Notes: generated by a model from the letters alone, not told the origin. Shown: positions 19,101 through 28,065, counted from the first letter of the stretch. The stretch: DNA of 64,000 nucleotides from an uncultured Bacteroidales bacterium (GCA_902798425.1 CADBWR010000002.1:1-64000), one strand, 5' to 3'. Numbers and translations are program-made.

Positions 19101-21351
19101 GGTAGAAGGGAGATACCAGATTCTTCTTGCCAAAGTTGAAGCCGAATCCCATGTTCATCTTCACATACGGTCCTGCACCCAGCAAGTTGTTTTCCACCTT
19201 GAAGATATCGTCGATCTCGTTCATGAACCACTTGTTCTTCATCTTAATGCTGGCGCTGTCGGTCTTCGAAGACCATTCGTTACCGTTGTTCACGGGGTTG
19301 CTGCCAATGAGGTCTACACCCCAGTTGCCCTTGTCGGTCTTTTTAAACTTGAACCTGCTTGGCTCCATGACCTCTTTCTGTCTCTTGCGCATGCTTTCTC
19401 CCGCTGTGAGGTTGCCGTTTGCGTCTTTCTCCTCACTGGTGCCGCAGCTGAGGTTGAAGTCTACCTCGTAGATGCCACGTATGACGTCTATTGTCGGTAC
19501 GATGGAGAATCTGTAGCCTGGTATGCCTTTGGCCGAGAAGTTAATCTGTCCAACATTGCCCAACATGCTGATGCCGAAATCACTGTCTCCCTCAGGTTTC
19601 CACGATACGTTGGTGAACTTCTCCGTTTCCTTCTCTGCTTTCCTCGTTGTTTCCTCCACGTCAACCTCGTTACGTTTGATGTAGGGCATCGACTTAAACT
19701 CGGTGGTGCCTATTACTAAGCGGGGCTTGTAGTCTGTGTCGGCCTTGGTGAGTTTCCCTACCAAATCGTAGCGCTGTTCGTAGTAGCTGCGCTGGAAACA
19801 CTTGTAGTCACGGCCATCCAGAATCTTGCTGGTTGTCGGCATCAACTGAGTTTCCGTGCTAGTGCCTTTCTCGCTGATGTATAGCTTAGCCTCAAAGGAT
19901 GAGGCGTTGCCGCTATTGGCATTCACCGAGTAGGTGACGCCTATCTCGGCATATTTGCTGACGGGCGTGTTGTGGGCCACATGGGGGGGATAGGAAGAGT
20001 GGAATACCTTGTTTTTCGGATAGCCGCCATCCTCGATGAATGTGTAGGTCTTCGATGACGAACCTGCCGACAGGTCGCAAGAGTCGAGGGTGAAGTATCG
20101 CTGCTGACCGTTTTGCATATTCAGACTTTTCAGCACGTAGAGCGCTTGTTCTGACATGGCGGGACCATTGACAGTGGTCTTGCCGCTAAGGAGCCGGATG
20201 ATGCCCGACGTTCTCTTGGTGCTTAGTACCTTGGTTTTCGGATCGATGGCACCTGCGTATTTGAAGACAGCAGGGAAGTGCTCGGGGGCTATGACCTCTA
20301 TGTAGGCGGGATTGCCATAGGTCAGTATCTTATGAATGCCGTTTTTCCTATTGTACCCAACATACTTCATGTGTCCATGGTTGACATATTTGCCTTGTTC
20401 GTCTACCTGGGCGATGTTAAATACAAAGCCCTGTGCCAGCTTGGTCTGCGGGTCTACGGCTGCCTGGATAGGTCTTCCGTTCTTTCCTAACACCTGCAGA
20501 TAGAGGGTGTCAAACTGCTCAAACAGTCCTGAACCCAGCATATTGAAGATGGTTAACTCACGATTCTCGTGCTTATCGAGTGTGAAGTTGGTGCCTATCC
20601 ACAGTCTGTTCAGACGATTGCTCAGGTTTGCTCCCCACGTCAGACGCGTCAAGTCAACCTTTATACGGTTGCCTTCACTGAGGAAGAATAGGTCGTTGAT
20701 GGCGGAGTCGGCAGGGACATAGAAACTCTGGAAGCTGGTTCCTGTGAGTGGTAGTCGGCGGAAGCCGCCCTTATTCTCGCCCTCTCCCTTTAGGCGGTAC
20801 TCCAACTCGTAGGTCAGTCCTGTGCGCTGGCGCTTGTTGTCGAGTTTAAACAGCAACAGACCATCGTTGTCCCAGTCGTTGATGTAGTAGGTGAAGCGCA
20901 GCGTGTCGTTAGGTCCACCGCCCTTAGGGCACACGCTGACATACAGTGAGTCGGTGTTGCGCTCTGTATTGACGAAAAAGTAGCTTGACACATTCCTAAC
21001 GACAGTACGCTTGCCTATGCGCAAGCGAGCCTCATACTCGCCCGACCGTCCATTACCGTCGTTGATGCGGAAGCACAACAGGTTGTCGTCGCGCATCTTC
21101 CAAAACAACTTTTGGTCATCGCGATTCTTCATACGCTTCAGTTTGAACATGTTGACCACGTTCTCCACATCTACGCGATTGCTTGATACCGAACTGCCCT
21201 CTATTTTCTTCCAATTCAGATGGGAGTCGGTTTTGATATTGCGGAGATTAGTTATATCACTAACGTTATTGGCAAAGTACAGGTCGAACCCCTGTGCTTG
21301 CACACTGACTACCGCAATGGACAGCAGTAATAGGGAGATGACTCGCTTCAT
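16117..21351 (-). CDS. Giant exported protein of unknown function (1744 residues)
   Basis: I do not recognise a family for the whole chain. A signal peptide (1-19, ending VSVQAQ) is followed by beta-rich segments. A central region of about 250 residues (around 740-960) alternates glycine-rich and aromatic strands (AGPYVKMNMGFGFNFG, RVQAGGRAGVKGSF), which looks like membrane beta-strands or a large beta-sheet. The part after about 1050 resembles repeated beta-propeller or sandwich units. A CARDB-like segment follows near 1480 (MPVTVNVYNTGTTPIIAVKGY). The end, GIWISGLEQGDFVRIFD...GVYLLS, looks like a type IX-like sorting tail. It lies between the subtilase (12 bp gap) and the GLUG/LRR protein (21 bp gap), so the three are probably one transcript and may work together at the cell surface. 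The split into domains is my reading of composition only. Confidence 0.8.
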   Translation of the reverse strand: MKRVISLLLLSIAVVSVQAQGFDLYFANNVSDITNLRNIKTDSHLNWKKIEGSSVSSNRVDVENVVNMFKLKRMKNRDDQKLFWKMRDDNLLCFRINDGNGRSGEYEARLRIGKRTVVRNVSSYFFVNTERNTDSLYVSVCPKGGGPNDTLRFTYYINDWDNDGLLLFKLDNKRQRTGLTYELEYRLKGEGENKGGFRRLPLTGTSFQSFYVPADSAINDLFFLSEGNRIKVDLTRLTWGANLSNRLNRLWIGTNFTLDKHENRELTIFNMLGSGLFEQFDTLYLQVLGKNGRPIQAAVDPQTKLAQGFVFNIAQVDEQGKYVNHGHMKYVGYNRKNGIHKILTYGNPAYIEVIAPEHFPAVFKYAGAIDPKTKVLSTKRTSGIIRLLSGKTTVNGPAMSEQALYVLKSLNMQNGQQRYFTLDSCDLSAGSSSKTYTFIEDGGYPKNKVFHSSYPPHVAHNTPVSKYAEIGVTYSVNANSGNASSFEAKLYISEKGTSTETQLMPTTSKILDGRDYKCFQRSYYEQRYDLVGKLTKADTDYKPRLVIGTTEFKSMPYIKRNEVDVEETTRKAEKETEKFTNVSWKPEGDSDFGISMLGNVGQINFSAKGIPGYRFSIVPTIDVIRGIYEVDFNLSCGTSEEKDANGNLTAGESMRKRQKEVMEPSRFKFKKTDKGNWGVDLIGSNPVNNGNEWSSKTDSASIKMKNKWFMNEIDDIFKVENNLLGAGPYVKMNMGFGFNFGKKNLVSPFYLKTLEGTIGLGAFAAYSSDWTTKLFNLLHMDGEYWSSKIPIRLIFHANASAYIQGTMGLKTYNFLNDKNEIYFRQYGFFLTFEATAKAGAGIMLKTSFGEADKDSTGSIATRMLRVQAGGRAGVKGSFKYGLVWPFEKRLDYGGSFLLMGAAEAYFDVQALMVARMRGRKAGKIGGFTFFPDSETNPMVPSYPNYKPMKKIPALGPSMAPRWPSLTRRSLIPRLAARHTEEDANDFRFGELLLENVGINAAPFFMGDNHLVLSHQQGVSDINDDSMLEFRIRNQGTDIEATDITTENGKKLPSDGHRMENLHADKVSEEGIVVYEEMSRDITPAEQTSATPMVTDTELARFKRITANHRDHNGQWTRRVIAYDENVIDIDPVVAMGVDANEQNSSISGKAACVWKRGHYYVPEDTRYHQLSCRSFAGNLMLSVYDGEKWSTPENIMTLTSEDIVKDYQVVMCNDTVLTVVNLLPKGTEEMQLRYLCKPLGKTLLPATVDHNVPIDFSIDIIEDSPYIGILHKVDSLSNDIYVKEINMRGEYTGYGVDLDIWQYDPQSVRLVTDKSLRYAHDFAVVWKKQGNGIRQVGNLLLTDNEQTMLNCSRIFLKENLQATPHITIASTVDTLRLNSYDVFMDNMKISTVYTLGDESNKETYLMRNTVDFYEDFNYTLSYSQLSMVGAETMPVTVNVYNTGTTPIIAVKGYINDQLFEVSDVFISPFSNKAITVYYTLPLNFDGFLKAHDLTATFEDMSDITKAPRRAVSRRTKAADYSRTELSPGICDIECHLLSHSMEGTKNTVFVEVVDKSDSPWNDNHSLHVGLYPNHVADVPIASTAEVILKGSDFEWIGGERKAYVELTVEGLEEETDAYLRADVYNDRIAEKLTGETDNPLDALVANISGSDDRYVLELLPSELDETTGLPVTTVKDNGHKVKVTTQASGIWISGLEQGDFVRIFDAGAMPVYQNSTPQSRIFVPLEQHGVYLLSTGQEIFKFTF

Positions 21352-21362
21352 AGCTTTAGATA

Positions 21363-23429
21363 TTATAGTCTGATGAGAGTAGACCCTAATGTACCTATCT
21401 GAACAGCATAAACTCCCTTCTGTAGATTATGGAGACTGATATGCCCCTGCTGGATAACAGTTTTCTGGAGTACAGCCCCCGAGAGGTTGTAGATGGTGAC
21501 AGGGGTGCCGTCATCAGCCCCGTCGGCATAAAACATATTATCTGCCAGACGGAACGTGATGTTCTCTGGCTGATTCTTGCTCAGCGTGGGGATGGCGGTC
21601 GGTAATCCCAGAATCTTGCAGAGTCCGGCATATGCGTTGATAATGCCTGCTCCAGAATGATTGTTGGGAATGGGCTCTATAGCCTTTGATGTCTCGCGGA
21701 TGACGTTCAATACATCGTCAGGGGTGAGGTCCGGCTTAGCTTGCAGCCAGAGAGCAATAATGCCTGCCACAGCCGGTGAGGCTTGCGACGTGCCTATCTG
21801 TCCTACCCATGTCTCTTTATATGCTTTGCCTGGAATGTCGTAGACTTCCTTTGTTTTTTCTTCTTCATTCTCAGGGCAGTACCAGTTTCCTGCAGAGAGA
21901 ATGCTGCCAGGAGCCGAAACGTCGGGCTTGTTGCGACCATCCCATGTAGGTCCCCATGACGAGGTGATGTTCATTTTTCCAATCACATCCTGAACATCGT
22001 TGGGGAAATTTCGGTTGCAGTAGTTGCCCACTGCAATGACATTGGGGAATGCGGCAGGAACACAAGTGGTATAAGCTGTAGAGATTGTAAAGCCTTGTGG
22101 GGCACTCATCAGATTCAGGTATTTGGTATAAGCCTCAAAAGGTTGGTCACTCGTCACCTTTGCAACGATGTCCAGGATGAAGCCACCCTCATTTTTAGGT
22201 ACAAAACATACCTTACTTATCTGCTTGCCGTCAGGAGCATCGTCCAGTCGCATACTCTTGATGAGGTATTCACCTTGATCGCTGACCTTTACCTCATTTG
22301 TCAGTTCACTGCTATTGATAGTGACTGTCTTTTTGTCATTGCCTTTCTTGATGTCAAATGTGATGGACAGCGGACTTGCGTACCGCCAAATGATGTCGGA
22401 ACTAATCGTCAGATCGTTACACTTGATATTGATGTCGCCTTTTGTGTTAGTGCCCGAGTTGAGGTAGCACTTACATTCTTCTCCATCACCCTCATTGCCA
22501 TTTGCTGCTACAATTATACGTCCGGGACCTGTCAGCAATGCGAAGGCTTCCTGCAATAACTTCGTCTCCGTAGAAAAACCCAAATTATTGCCAAGGCTGG
22601 TGTTGATAACCAGTGGTTTGCTTGCTGTCTTGGCATAGTTGAACATATTGTTTATGCCAATCAATAAACCATCAGAATACAACTGATAGCTGCCTTCCTT
22701 TGTGCTTGAGACATTAAATTCTGCCATCAGAATACCACTCTCTGGAGCCATACCTTTGTAGCGACCTGAACCAGCGGCAATACCTGCCACATGAGTGCCG
22801 TGGTTAGAGGGGTCCTTCCTGTATCGGGAACCATAGCTGCACTCATGTGCCAGAATCTCGTCAGAAGTTGTCAATACGATGGCTTTGGGTTCACCATCTG
22901 TCTTTTCATAGTCCCATGTGCTGAGGATGCGCGACTTGCCATTAGCGTCAATGAAGGTGGGATGGTTGTACTGGTATCCACAATCCAGAATACCTACCAG
23001 AATACCATTTCCTGTGAAAGCCTGTGGAAGAGGACTCTTCCCGCTGTTTGCGGGTTCTACGTTTGTTGTCTCACGGGCTTTGTCAAGGCAATAGTGGAAG
23101 CCGCCCTCTTTCTCCATACGTTCCACGCGGGGGTCGCTGGCAGCCTTTTCAATCTGGTCAACAGGAACAGCTACCACGGCAATGTGTCCCAGGTCCGCTA
23201 GCATCTCCATGCCATAGTCCTTACATACGGGAGCCATCTGCTGGGCGTCTGTTACTTTCATAATGAGACTGATAGCTTGCGTGTCTCCTGTCGTGCGGCG
23301 CATACTGACGGCATCCTCTGTCAGCATCTCGCGCAGTCCCCCTGAAAGTTTAAACGATTGAGCACTAATCTCAATAGAAACTACAGTCAATAGGATGGCC
23401 AGCATCCCAATACAAATACTTTTTCTCAT
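21363..23429 (-). CDS. Secreted S8-family serine peptidase (subtilase) with C-terminal sorting-like tail
   Basis: With the start at 23429 (MRKSICIGML) the protein has 688 residues and a clean signal peptide; an upstream ATG at 23459 would add ten unlikely residues. The subtilisin triad is visible as Asp149 in GILDCGYQ, His210 in SNHGTHVAG and Ser548 in GTSQASPAVAG. Between His and Ser lies an inserted beta-rich domain of about 200 residues, as in Bacteroidota subtilases of the fervidolysin/lactocepin type. The C-terminus (PVTIYNLSGAVLQ ... LQKGVYAVQI) matches the type IX sorting-domain pattern. It is the first gene of the run with the 1744- and 1496-residue proteins and may process one of them. 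Confidence 0.93.
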   Translation of the reverse strand: MRKSICIGMLAILLTVVSIEISAQSFKLSGGLREMLTEDAVSMRRTTGDTQAISLIMKVTDAQQMAPVCKDYGMEMLADLGHIAVVAVPVDQIEKAASDPRVERMEKEGGFHYCLDKARETTNVEPANSGKSPLPQAFTGNGILVGILDCGYQYNHPTFIDANGKSRILSTWDYEKTDGEPKAIVLTTSDEILAHECSYGSRYRKDPSNHGTHVAGIAAGSGRYKGMAPESGILMAEFNVSSTKEGSYQLYSDGLLIGINNMFNYAKTASKPLVINTSLGNNLGFSTETKLLQEAFALLTGPGRIIVAANGNEGDGEECKCYLNSGTNTKGDINIKCNDLTISSDIIWRYASPLSITFDIKKGNDKKTVTINSSELTNEVKVSDQGEYLIKSMRLDDAPDGKQISKVCFVPKNEGGFILDIVAKVTSDQPFEAYTKYLNLMSAPQGFTISTAYTTCVPAAFPNVIAVGNYCNRNFPNDVQDVIGKMNITSSWGPTWDGRNKPDVSAPGSILSAGNWYCPENEEEKTKEVYDIPGKAYKETWVGQIGTSQASPAVAGIIALWLQAKPDLTPDDVLNVIRETSKAIEPIPNNHSGAGIINAYAGLCKILGLPTAIPTLSKNQPENITFRLADNMFYADGADDGTPVTIYNLSGAVLQKTVIQQGHISLHNLQKGVYAVQIGTLGSTLIRL

Positions 23430-23540
23430 GTTGATATAGTTTTGGCTTTTAACACACAATTCTACTATTATAACTATGACAAAATGATGATCATCATCTG
23501 TAGATTATCATCGTGCCTTGTGGCGTGATTATCAAATTCA

Positions 23541-23561
23541 GAAAACCTGTAAGAATACAGG
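23541..23561 (-). terminator. Probable intrinsic terminator of the small lipoprotein gene
   Basis: On the minus strand, 10 bp after the lipoprotein stop at 23571, CCTGTA-TTCT-TACAGG is followed by TTTTC. The stem is only 6 bp, so strength is uncertain. Confidence 0.5.
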
Positions 23562-23570
23562 CGGTGAGGG

Positions 23571-24329
23571 CTACTCCTTGCGGTAGTAGCCCTGGGTATA
23601 GGTGGGGAATTGCAGTACCAGCGAGTCTTCCGTCAGTAGTTGAATCTGTACCGTGTCAGTCTCTGGCACATCACCCTCCTGTGAGAATCCAGCGATGGTG
23701 TCTGCTTTCAAGATGAGTTTCCCGTTAAAGAAGTACCAGTCGGTATATCGCTTGACGGAGGGATACTCTACGGGTGACATGTCATCCGTTGTTGTCCTAC
23801 GCCTCATACTTCCGCGTGCTGTTGCCGTGTAGTCGCGCTTCAGCCGTAGTGAGTATTCGCGCGGTGTCAACATCAGCTGGCGCAGTGAGTCAGGCATGCG
23901 CTCTACCATTCGGCGCTGCATACGTCGGGGCATATTCTCTGGCGCACGCAGCGTTGGCAGCACCTCATAGCACCACTCTCCCTTTAGCAGTTCCATATTC
24001 ACCACATTGAGGGCCTCGTCGCGGTCTTCAGGATTCACAATGACAGCCAGCTCGTCGCCTATGCGCGGACGTCCGTAGACGTGGTGCTGCTGAAAGGCGT
24101 TAATGATGTCAAAGGTATCGGGATCACCACCGCTGTAAAGCAGGAACACTAGCACAGAGTCCGTGCATCCGTCACATGCCAATCCGTAGAGTGCAGAGTC
24201 TCCTGGCAGGTTCTTCTGCAAACTGATGGCGTCATCCGCAATATCTCTGATGGCAGGCTGTTGCTGTTTGCTGCCGCAAGCACTCATCAAAAGGATGGTG
24301 GAGAAGAGGTATAGAAAGGCTTTTTTCAT
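23571..24329 (-). CDS. Uncharacterised lipoprotein
   Basis: With the start at 24329 (MKKAFLYLFSTILLMSACGSK) the protein has 252 residues and a lipobox MSAC, so it is membrane anchored. The upstream ATG at 24353 is rejected because it would overlap the TAATTTTG promoter element at 24351-24358. A CDGC pair lies about 35 residues after the lipid cysteine. The middle is arginine rich (MPRRMQRRMVERMPDSLRQLM), and the C-terminal 60 residues (RYTDWYFFNGKLILKADTIAG ... LVLQFPTYTQGYYRKE, split here) look like a small beta-sheet domain of the lipocalin-like kind. I do not recognise a family or function. It stands between the subtilase cluster and the pectin locus, with its own promoter and terminator. 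Confidence 0.75.
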   Translation of the reverse strand: MKKAFLYLFSTILLMSACGSKQQQPAIRDIADDAISLQKNLPGDSALYGLACDGCTDSVLVFLLYSGGDPDTFDIINAFQQHHVYGRPRIGDELAVIVNPEDRDEALNVVNMELLKGEWCYEVLPTLRAPENMPRRMQRRMVERMPDSLRQLMLTPREYSLRLKRDYTATARGSMRRRTTTDDMSPVEYPSVKRYTDWYFFNGKLILKADTIAGFSQEGDVPETDTVQIQLLTEDSLVLQFPTYTQGYYRKE

Positions 24330-24350
24330 CGTTACATACAAATTCTGTTG

Positions 24351-24358
24351 CAAAATTA
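24351..24358 (-). promoter_or_regulatory. -7 promoter element of the small lipoprotein gene
   Basis: TAATTTTG on the minus strand, 21 bp before the start at 24329; it rules out the longer start. Confidence 0.55.
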
Positions 24359-24444
24359 AGAAATAATTTTGAATTACTTCTCATCTTTGCTGAAAAAAAT
24401 GTATAACAACAAAAAGGGTAAGTAGAAATGGGGGAACAGCAACG

Positions 24445-27400
24445 CTATTTTTTGATTAGCTTTACAGTGCTGTTCAGTCCACTGGCTACTGGTGCCCATC
24501 CTGCATAGGTGGTTTTTTTGTAGTTGATGTCCACCACGTTGATTTCCTTCATCTTGCGCCATTCTACACCCTTTCTGTCTAAGTCAGCTATGCGGTTGGC
24601 TGGCAAGTTCGTCACCTCTATGCGCAGCGTATTCTTGCCTGCCTTCAGCGCATCCTTACAGTTCAGCAAGAAAGGTACGGCCCATGCACAGCCAATGTAC
24701 TTATTGTTAATGTACACGCGAGCGGACTCACGTACGTCGCCCAAGTCTATTACCCACAGCCCCTTGGCCTGTTGTGCACTCAGCTGAAATGTGGTGGTAT
24801 AGATACCTGTTCCCATTGTTACGCCAGTCTCTTCTGACAGTTTTTCCCAAGTCTGCAGTTTGTCCAGTGTAAAGGTTTTGCCCACCTTAGGGGCATCCCC
24901 AGTGAACGACAGTGTCCACTTGCCATTTGTCAGATCCACCATCTCGCTGTTAGCTGTGGCAGCCTTGATGGGAGTTTGCTTCTGTGTAGCCTTGTCGTTG
25001 CATACTACGATGATGCTTTCGCCAGAGCGTAGCTGCAACTGCACTTTACCATTGTTGACCGCTGCAGTACGGATGTCGCCTGTCATGGGGTCATATAGTG
25101 TGGCACTTTTGAATGGTACGGCCAGTGCCACCTGATCATCGACATCATGCGGTGTAAGGTTGGCAATGAAGTAGTGGTAGCCCTCGTCGTTCTGTCTGCG
25201 TATGCAGCGCAGTCCCTGTTCTGTGCGCATGGGTTCGGCAGCGGCAAAGTGAGCCATAACGGGAGCTGACTCTCCCACAATGACATAAGGGCGAAGACGT
25301 TCTACCTGTGTCTTCAGTGCTGCCTCGATGGTCGTTCCTGAGGGGATGATGAGGGCTTTGTAGCGCGTTCCGCCCTCCGTAACCAGCATGCCATTCTCTA
25401 TGCGTACCTTGGCCAGTTGGCGGTCGCTGATATAGTCGCAGTCGTAGCCTAACGAGTCGATGGTCAGTATGCTACGGATAAACTCTGGTGCCTTCTCGTC
25501 CATAGAGTGGATGTCAAACTGCATCAGCAGTTCCTCGCCCAGCACGCCTTTGCCACCTTTGACCGGCATGCGCTTGCGCCACATGTCTCTCACTGGCAGG
25601 TATACCAGGAAGTCGTTGTCGGGTTTGCCCATCTGCAGAAAACTCTGACAGCGCTCTATGTATTTCATCAGGTAGGGAGCATCGCGCCAGATGCTGTTCG
25701 TCGGACTCATATCTACCGAGGCATAGAATTTCCAGCCTGGCCATGCGTCGTCCTTTGGCGTGTAGCACGAACCGTGGAAATAGACGTGGTTGACACCGCA
25801 GGTGAACATCAGGTCCAGGTCGGGTTTCATCTGCGATAGTGAGGTGCGGAAATGTTCCGTCAGCCAGGTGAAGGTCTCGCTGGAGGTCAGCGGCTTACCC
25901 ATCACATGCGCTGCCGACGGTGCATATTTCAGCATCGACACGTCGCTGAAGTTCTTCTTTGTCATGCCAGGGTCTGTGCGTAGCCCTTTGATGCCAAACT
26001 CCGAGAGTCCGAAACCCTCTATCTCCGGAATGTCTACGGCTGCATACAGGTCTAAAAGGTTGGCGGGTGAACCGTGGGCCTGGTTTCTGACCACCACGCC
26101 GTGGCTGTGTGCCCAGTCCACCCACTGTAGGGTGAAGTTCTCGTAAAGCAGGTCAGAGAGTGTCTCGCGGTAGTCTGCCAGTACCTTGTTGCCGTCGTCT
26201 ACCACGCCTAACAGTTCGGGCAGATGTTCCTGCAGGTCATAGCCGCGGCGCTTCTTGAATTCGTCAAACAGGGTGGGGGTCCAGTTGGCACCATATACCT
26301 CGTAGGAGTCGTTGAAAAACGTGTGAGGCCACGCCACGCCAGACTCCTTGAAAGCCTTGTCGAAACGGTCTAAGTAGTGTCTCACCGCCTGACGGTCAAA
26401 GTGGTCGATGACCCATCCCTCGCCACCTGGTGCGGCACGCTTTACCTTCTGCTTGGTGCGGCCTATCTCAGTGGTGTAGATGGGGGTACCGTCTACCATC
26501 TTCTGCGTGAAGACGGCTTTGCAGGCTGCCTCCTCCAGTGGTACCAGCGGACCGCCGAAAGGCCATCCCGTGCCACAGTTCATGTCGACTTCTATGCCGT
26601 TCTTGCCGGCAATGTCCTCCACATCTTTCAGGGCCTCCATCCAACTGGCGGAGAGAAAAGGACGCTCGTTCTTCTCGTTGCCCTTGACACCATACAGCGG
26701 CGTTATCTCCACGGCACCGATGCCAGCCTTGGCATATTCCTGCAGGTTCCATTCCAGGTTCTTCCTGTCTACAGCAGAGCCCATCCACCACCAACGGGTG
26801 CCTGGTTTTGCTTCCTGCCAGGTCAGCGGCCACGTGGTGCCGTTGGCGTTATCTTTTTTTTTTAGCTTGTAGTATTCCGTCAGTCCTAACAGGTAGCAGC
26901 CCGTACCGTAGTCTTCAAAGTCGGGAATGCTGGTGAAGGTCACGGGTTGTCCTGCCGATGGGTCCTTGCCGGTTCCTTGGTTCCAGCCCAAGAAACCATC
27001 ATGGTGCAGACAGCTCTTCAGTGCTTGCCATGCTTTGTCGCAGGCGGGACCGTACTCCTTCTCAGAGAGCAGTCCCTGTTGGATGCCCCATGCCATGCCG
27101 TACAGGAATAGTCCTGTTCCCGTCATCTCTGGAGTGGGGTAATCTACGTCGCTCACCAGACTGGCATGCCAAAAACCATCAGCATGCTGACAGGCTTTTA
27201 GCGCCTTGCTCATCAGCAGGAAGTCTTTCTGGAGTTCTTTATACTCTTTGCTCTTCTTGTCCAACACACTCATTGACCGCACCAAAGCAGCATATACCCA
27301 GCCGTTGCCGCGACTCCAATAGCAGTTTTTGCCGTCTTTCTCCTTATAGGGCGGCACGTAGTCCTTGTCGCGCCACCAGAGGCCCTCCTTTGTGTTGAAA

Positions 27401-27954
27401 CAACCTCCGCCACACTCGTTGCGGCTCCAGCGGTAGCTCTTCATGGCATAGTCCAGATAGCGCTGGTCTTTGGTGATGGCATACATCTTGACGTAGACAG
27501 GCATAGCCATCTGTATGGCGTCAATCCATGTCCAGTAGTCCACGCGACCTGTCGCCATCTGCTTTTCCAGGTTCTCTTTCGTGGGCTCCAGGGAACCCTT
27601 CCCTGTCAGCAGGTGATATTCTATATAGGTCTGCTCACAGCACTGGTCGTCAGCGTCTGTCGTCTTCGTACCATTGCGTGGTGTCCACTTGTGGAAATCT
27701 GCCCACTGGTGAACATAGTCCAAATACCGCTGCTGTGGGTCAACCTCGTTCAGCGCCATCAGTCCCTCGTAGTACACCGCACGCGTCCACAGATGGCTGG
27801 GACGTATCTTCTTCACGTTTGTCGGCACTGTCGGGTCACTATACTTCTTCATGAAGTAATCGTTGGTCTGGCGTGCTGCCTGCAGCACTTCGTTGACTTG
27901 TCCGTATGCAGCGATGCAGACACATGACAGGCAAAGCAATAGTAGTCGTTTCAT
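24445..27954 (-). CDS. Two-enzyme fusion: GH105 unsaturated rhamnogalacturonyl hydrolase + GH106 alpha-L-rhamnosidase
   Basis: A 1169-residue exported protein (signal peptide 1-18, ending AAYGQ). Residues about 20-364 are a complete GH105 (alpha/alpha)6 barrel (HLWTRAVYYEGL, GRVDYWTWIDAIQMA, WSRGNGWVYAAL), which removes the unsaturated galacturonate left by rhamnogalacturonan lyase. Residues about 370-1169 are GH106, with the family hallmark TRWWWMGSAVD ... GIGAVEITPLYGVKG (about 384-415) and the typical C-terminal jelly-roll (RVYINNKYIGCAW). This part removes terminal alpha-L-rhamnose. Together they take apart lyase products from their non-reducing end: first the unsaturated uronate, then the exposed rhamnose. 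The domains are joined at a run of ten A (26854-26863). The GH106 part has no start codon or signal peptide of its own, so the fusion looks real. It is transcribed alone from TACCTTTG at 27990. Confidence 0.93.
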   Translation of the reverse strand: MKRLLLLCLSCVCIAAYGQVNEVLQAARQTNDYFMKKYSDPTVPTNVKKIRPSHLWTRAVYYEGLMALNEVDPQQRYLDYVHQWADFHKWTPRNGTKTTDADDQCCEQTYIEYHLLTGKGSLEPTKENLEKQMATGRVDYWTWIDAIQMAMPVYVKMYAITKDQRYLDYAMKSYRWSRNECGGGCFNTKEGLWWRDKDYVPPYKEKDGKNCYWSRGNGWVYAALVRSMSVLDKKSKEYKELQKDFLLMSKALKACQHADGFWHASLVSDVDYPTPEMTGTGLFLYGMAWGIQQGLLSEKEYGPACDKAWQALKSCLHHDGFLGWNQGTGKDPSAGQPVTFTSIPDFEDYGTGCYLLGLTEYYKLKKKDNANGTTWPLTWQEAKPGTRWWWMGSAVDRKNLEWNLQEYAKAGIGAVEITPLYGVKGNEKNERPFLSASWMEALKDVEDIAGKNGIEVDMNCGTGWPFGGPLVPLEEAACKAVFTQKMVDGTPIYTTEIGRTKQKVKRAAPGGEGWVIDHFDRQAVRHYLDRFDKAFKESGVAWPHTFFNDSYEVYGANWTPTLFDEFKKRRGYDLQEHLPELLGVVDDGNKVLADYRETLSDLLYENFTLQWVDWAHSHGVVVRNQAHGSPANLLDLYAAVDIPEIEGFGLSEFGIKGLRTDPGMTKKNFSDVSMLKYAPSAAHVMGKPLTSSETFTWLTEHFRTSLSQMKPDLDLMFTCGVNHVYFHGSCYTPKDDAWPGWKFYASVDMSPTNSIWRDAPYLMKYIERCQSFLQMGKPDNDFLVYLPVRDMWRKRMPVKGGKGVLGEELLMQFDIHSMDEKAPEFIRSILTIDSLGYDCDYISDRQLAKVRIENGMLVTEGGTRYKALIIPSGTTIEAALKTQVERLRPYVIVGESAPVMAHFAAAEPMRTEQGLRCIRRQNDEGYHYFIANLTPHDVDDQVALAVPFKSATLYDPMTGDIRTAAVNNGKVQLQLRSGESIIVVCNDKATQKQTPIKAATANSEMVDLTNGKWTLSFTGDAPKVGKTFTLDKLQTWEKLSEETGVTMGTGIYTTTFQLSAQQAKGLWVIDLGDVRESARVYINNKYIGCAWAVPFLLNCKDALKAGKNTLRIEVTNLPANRIADLDRKGVEWRKMKEINVVDINYKKTTYAGWAPVASGLNSTVKLIKK

Positions 27955-27989
27955 TGTCTTAGCAATATTAGTTTGTTGTTTATTTGCTG

Positions 27990-27997
27990 CAAAGGTA
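27990..27997 (-). promoter_or_regulatory. -7 promoter element of the GH105-GH106 gene
   Basis: TACCTTTG on the minus strand, 36 bp before the start at 27954. Confidence 0.62.
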
Positions 27998-28065
27998 ACG
28001 ATTTATTGCCAAATAATATTCTGAAACAATGCAAAAAAAAAATAATTTTTTTTTGTTTGAATTGC

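Noticed and set aside
26854-26863. Reading the GH105-GH106 gene as two genes merged by a sequencing error in the A10 run
   Set aside because: The GH106 half has no start codon near the joint and no signal peptide of its own, so a genuine fusion is more likely, although an error cannot be fully excluded.
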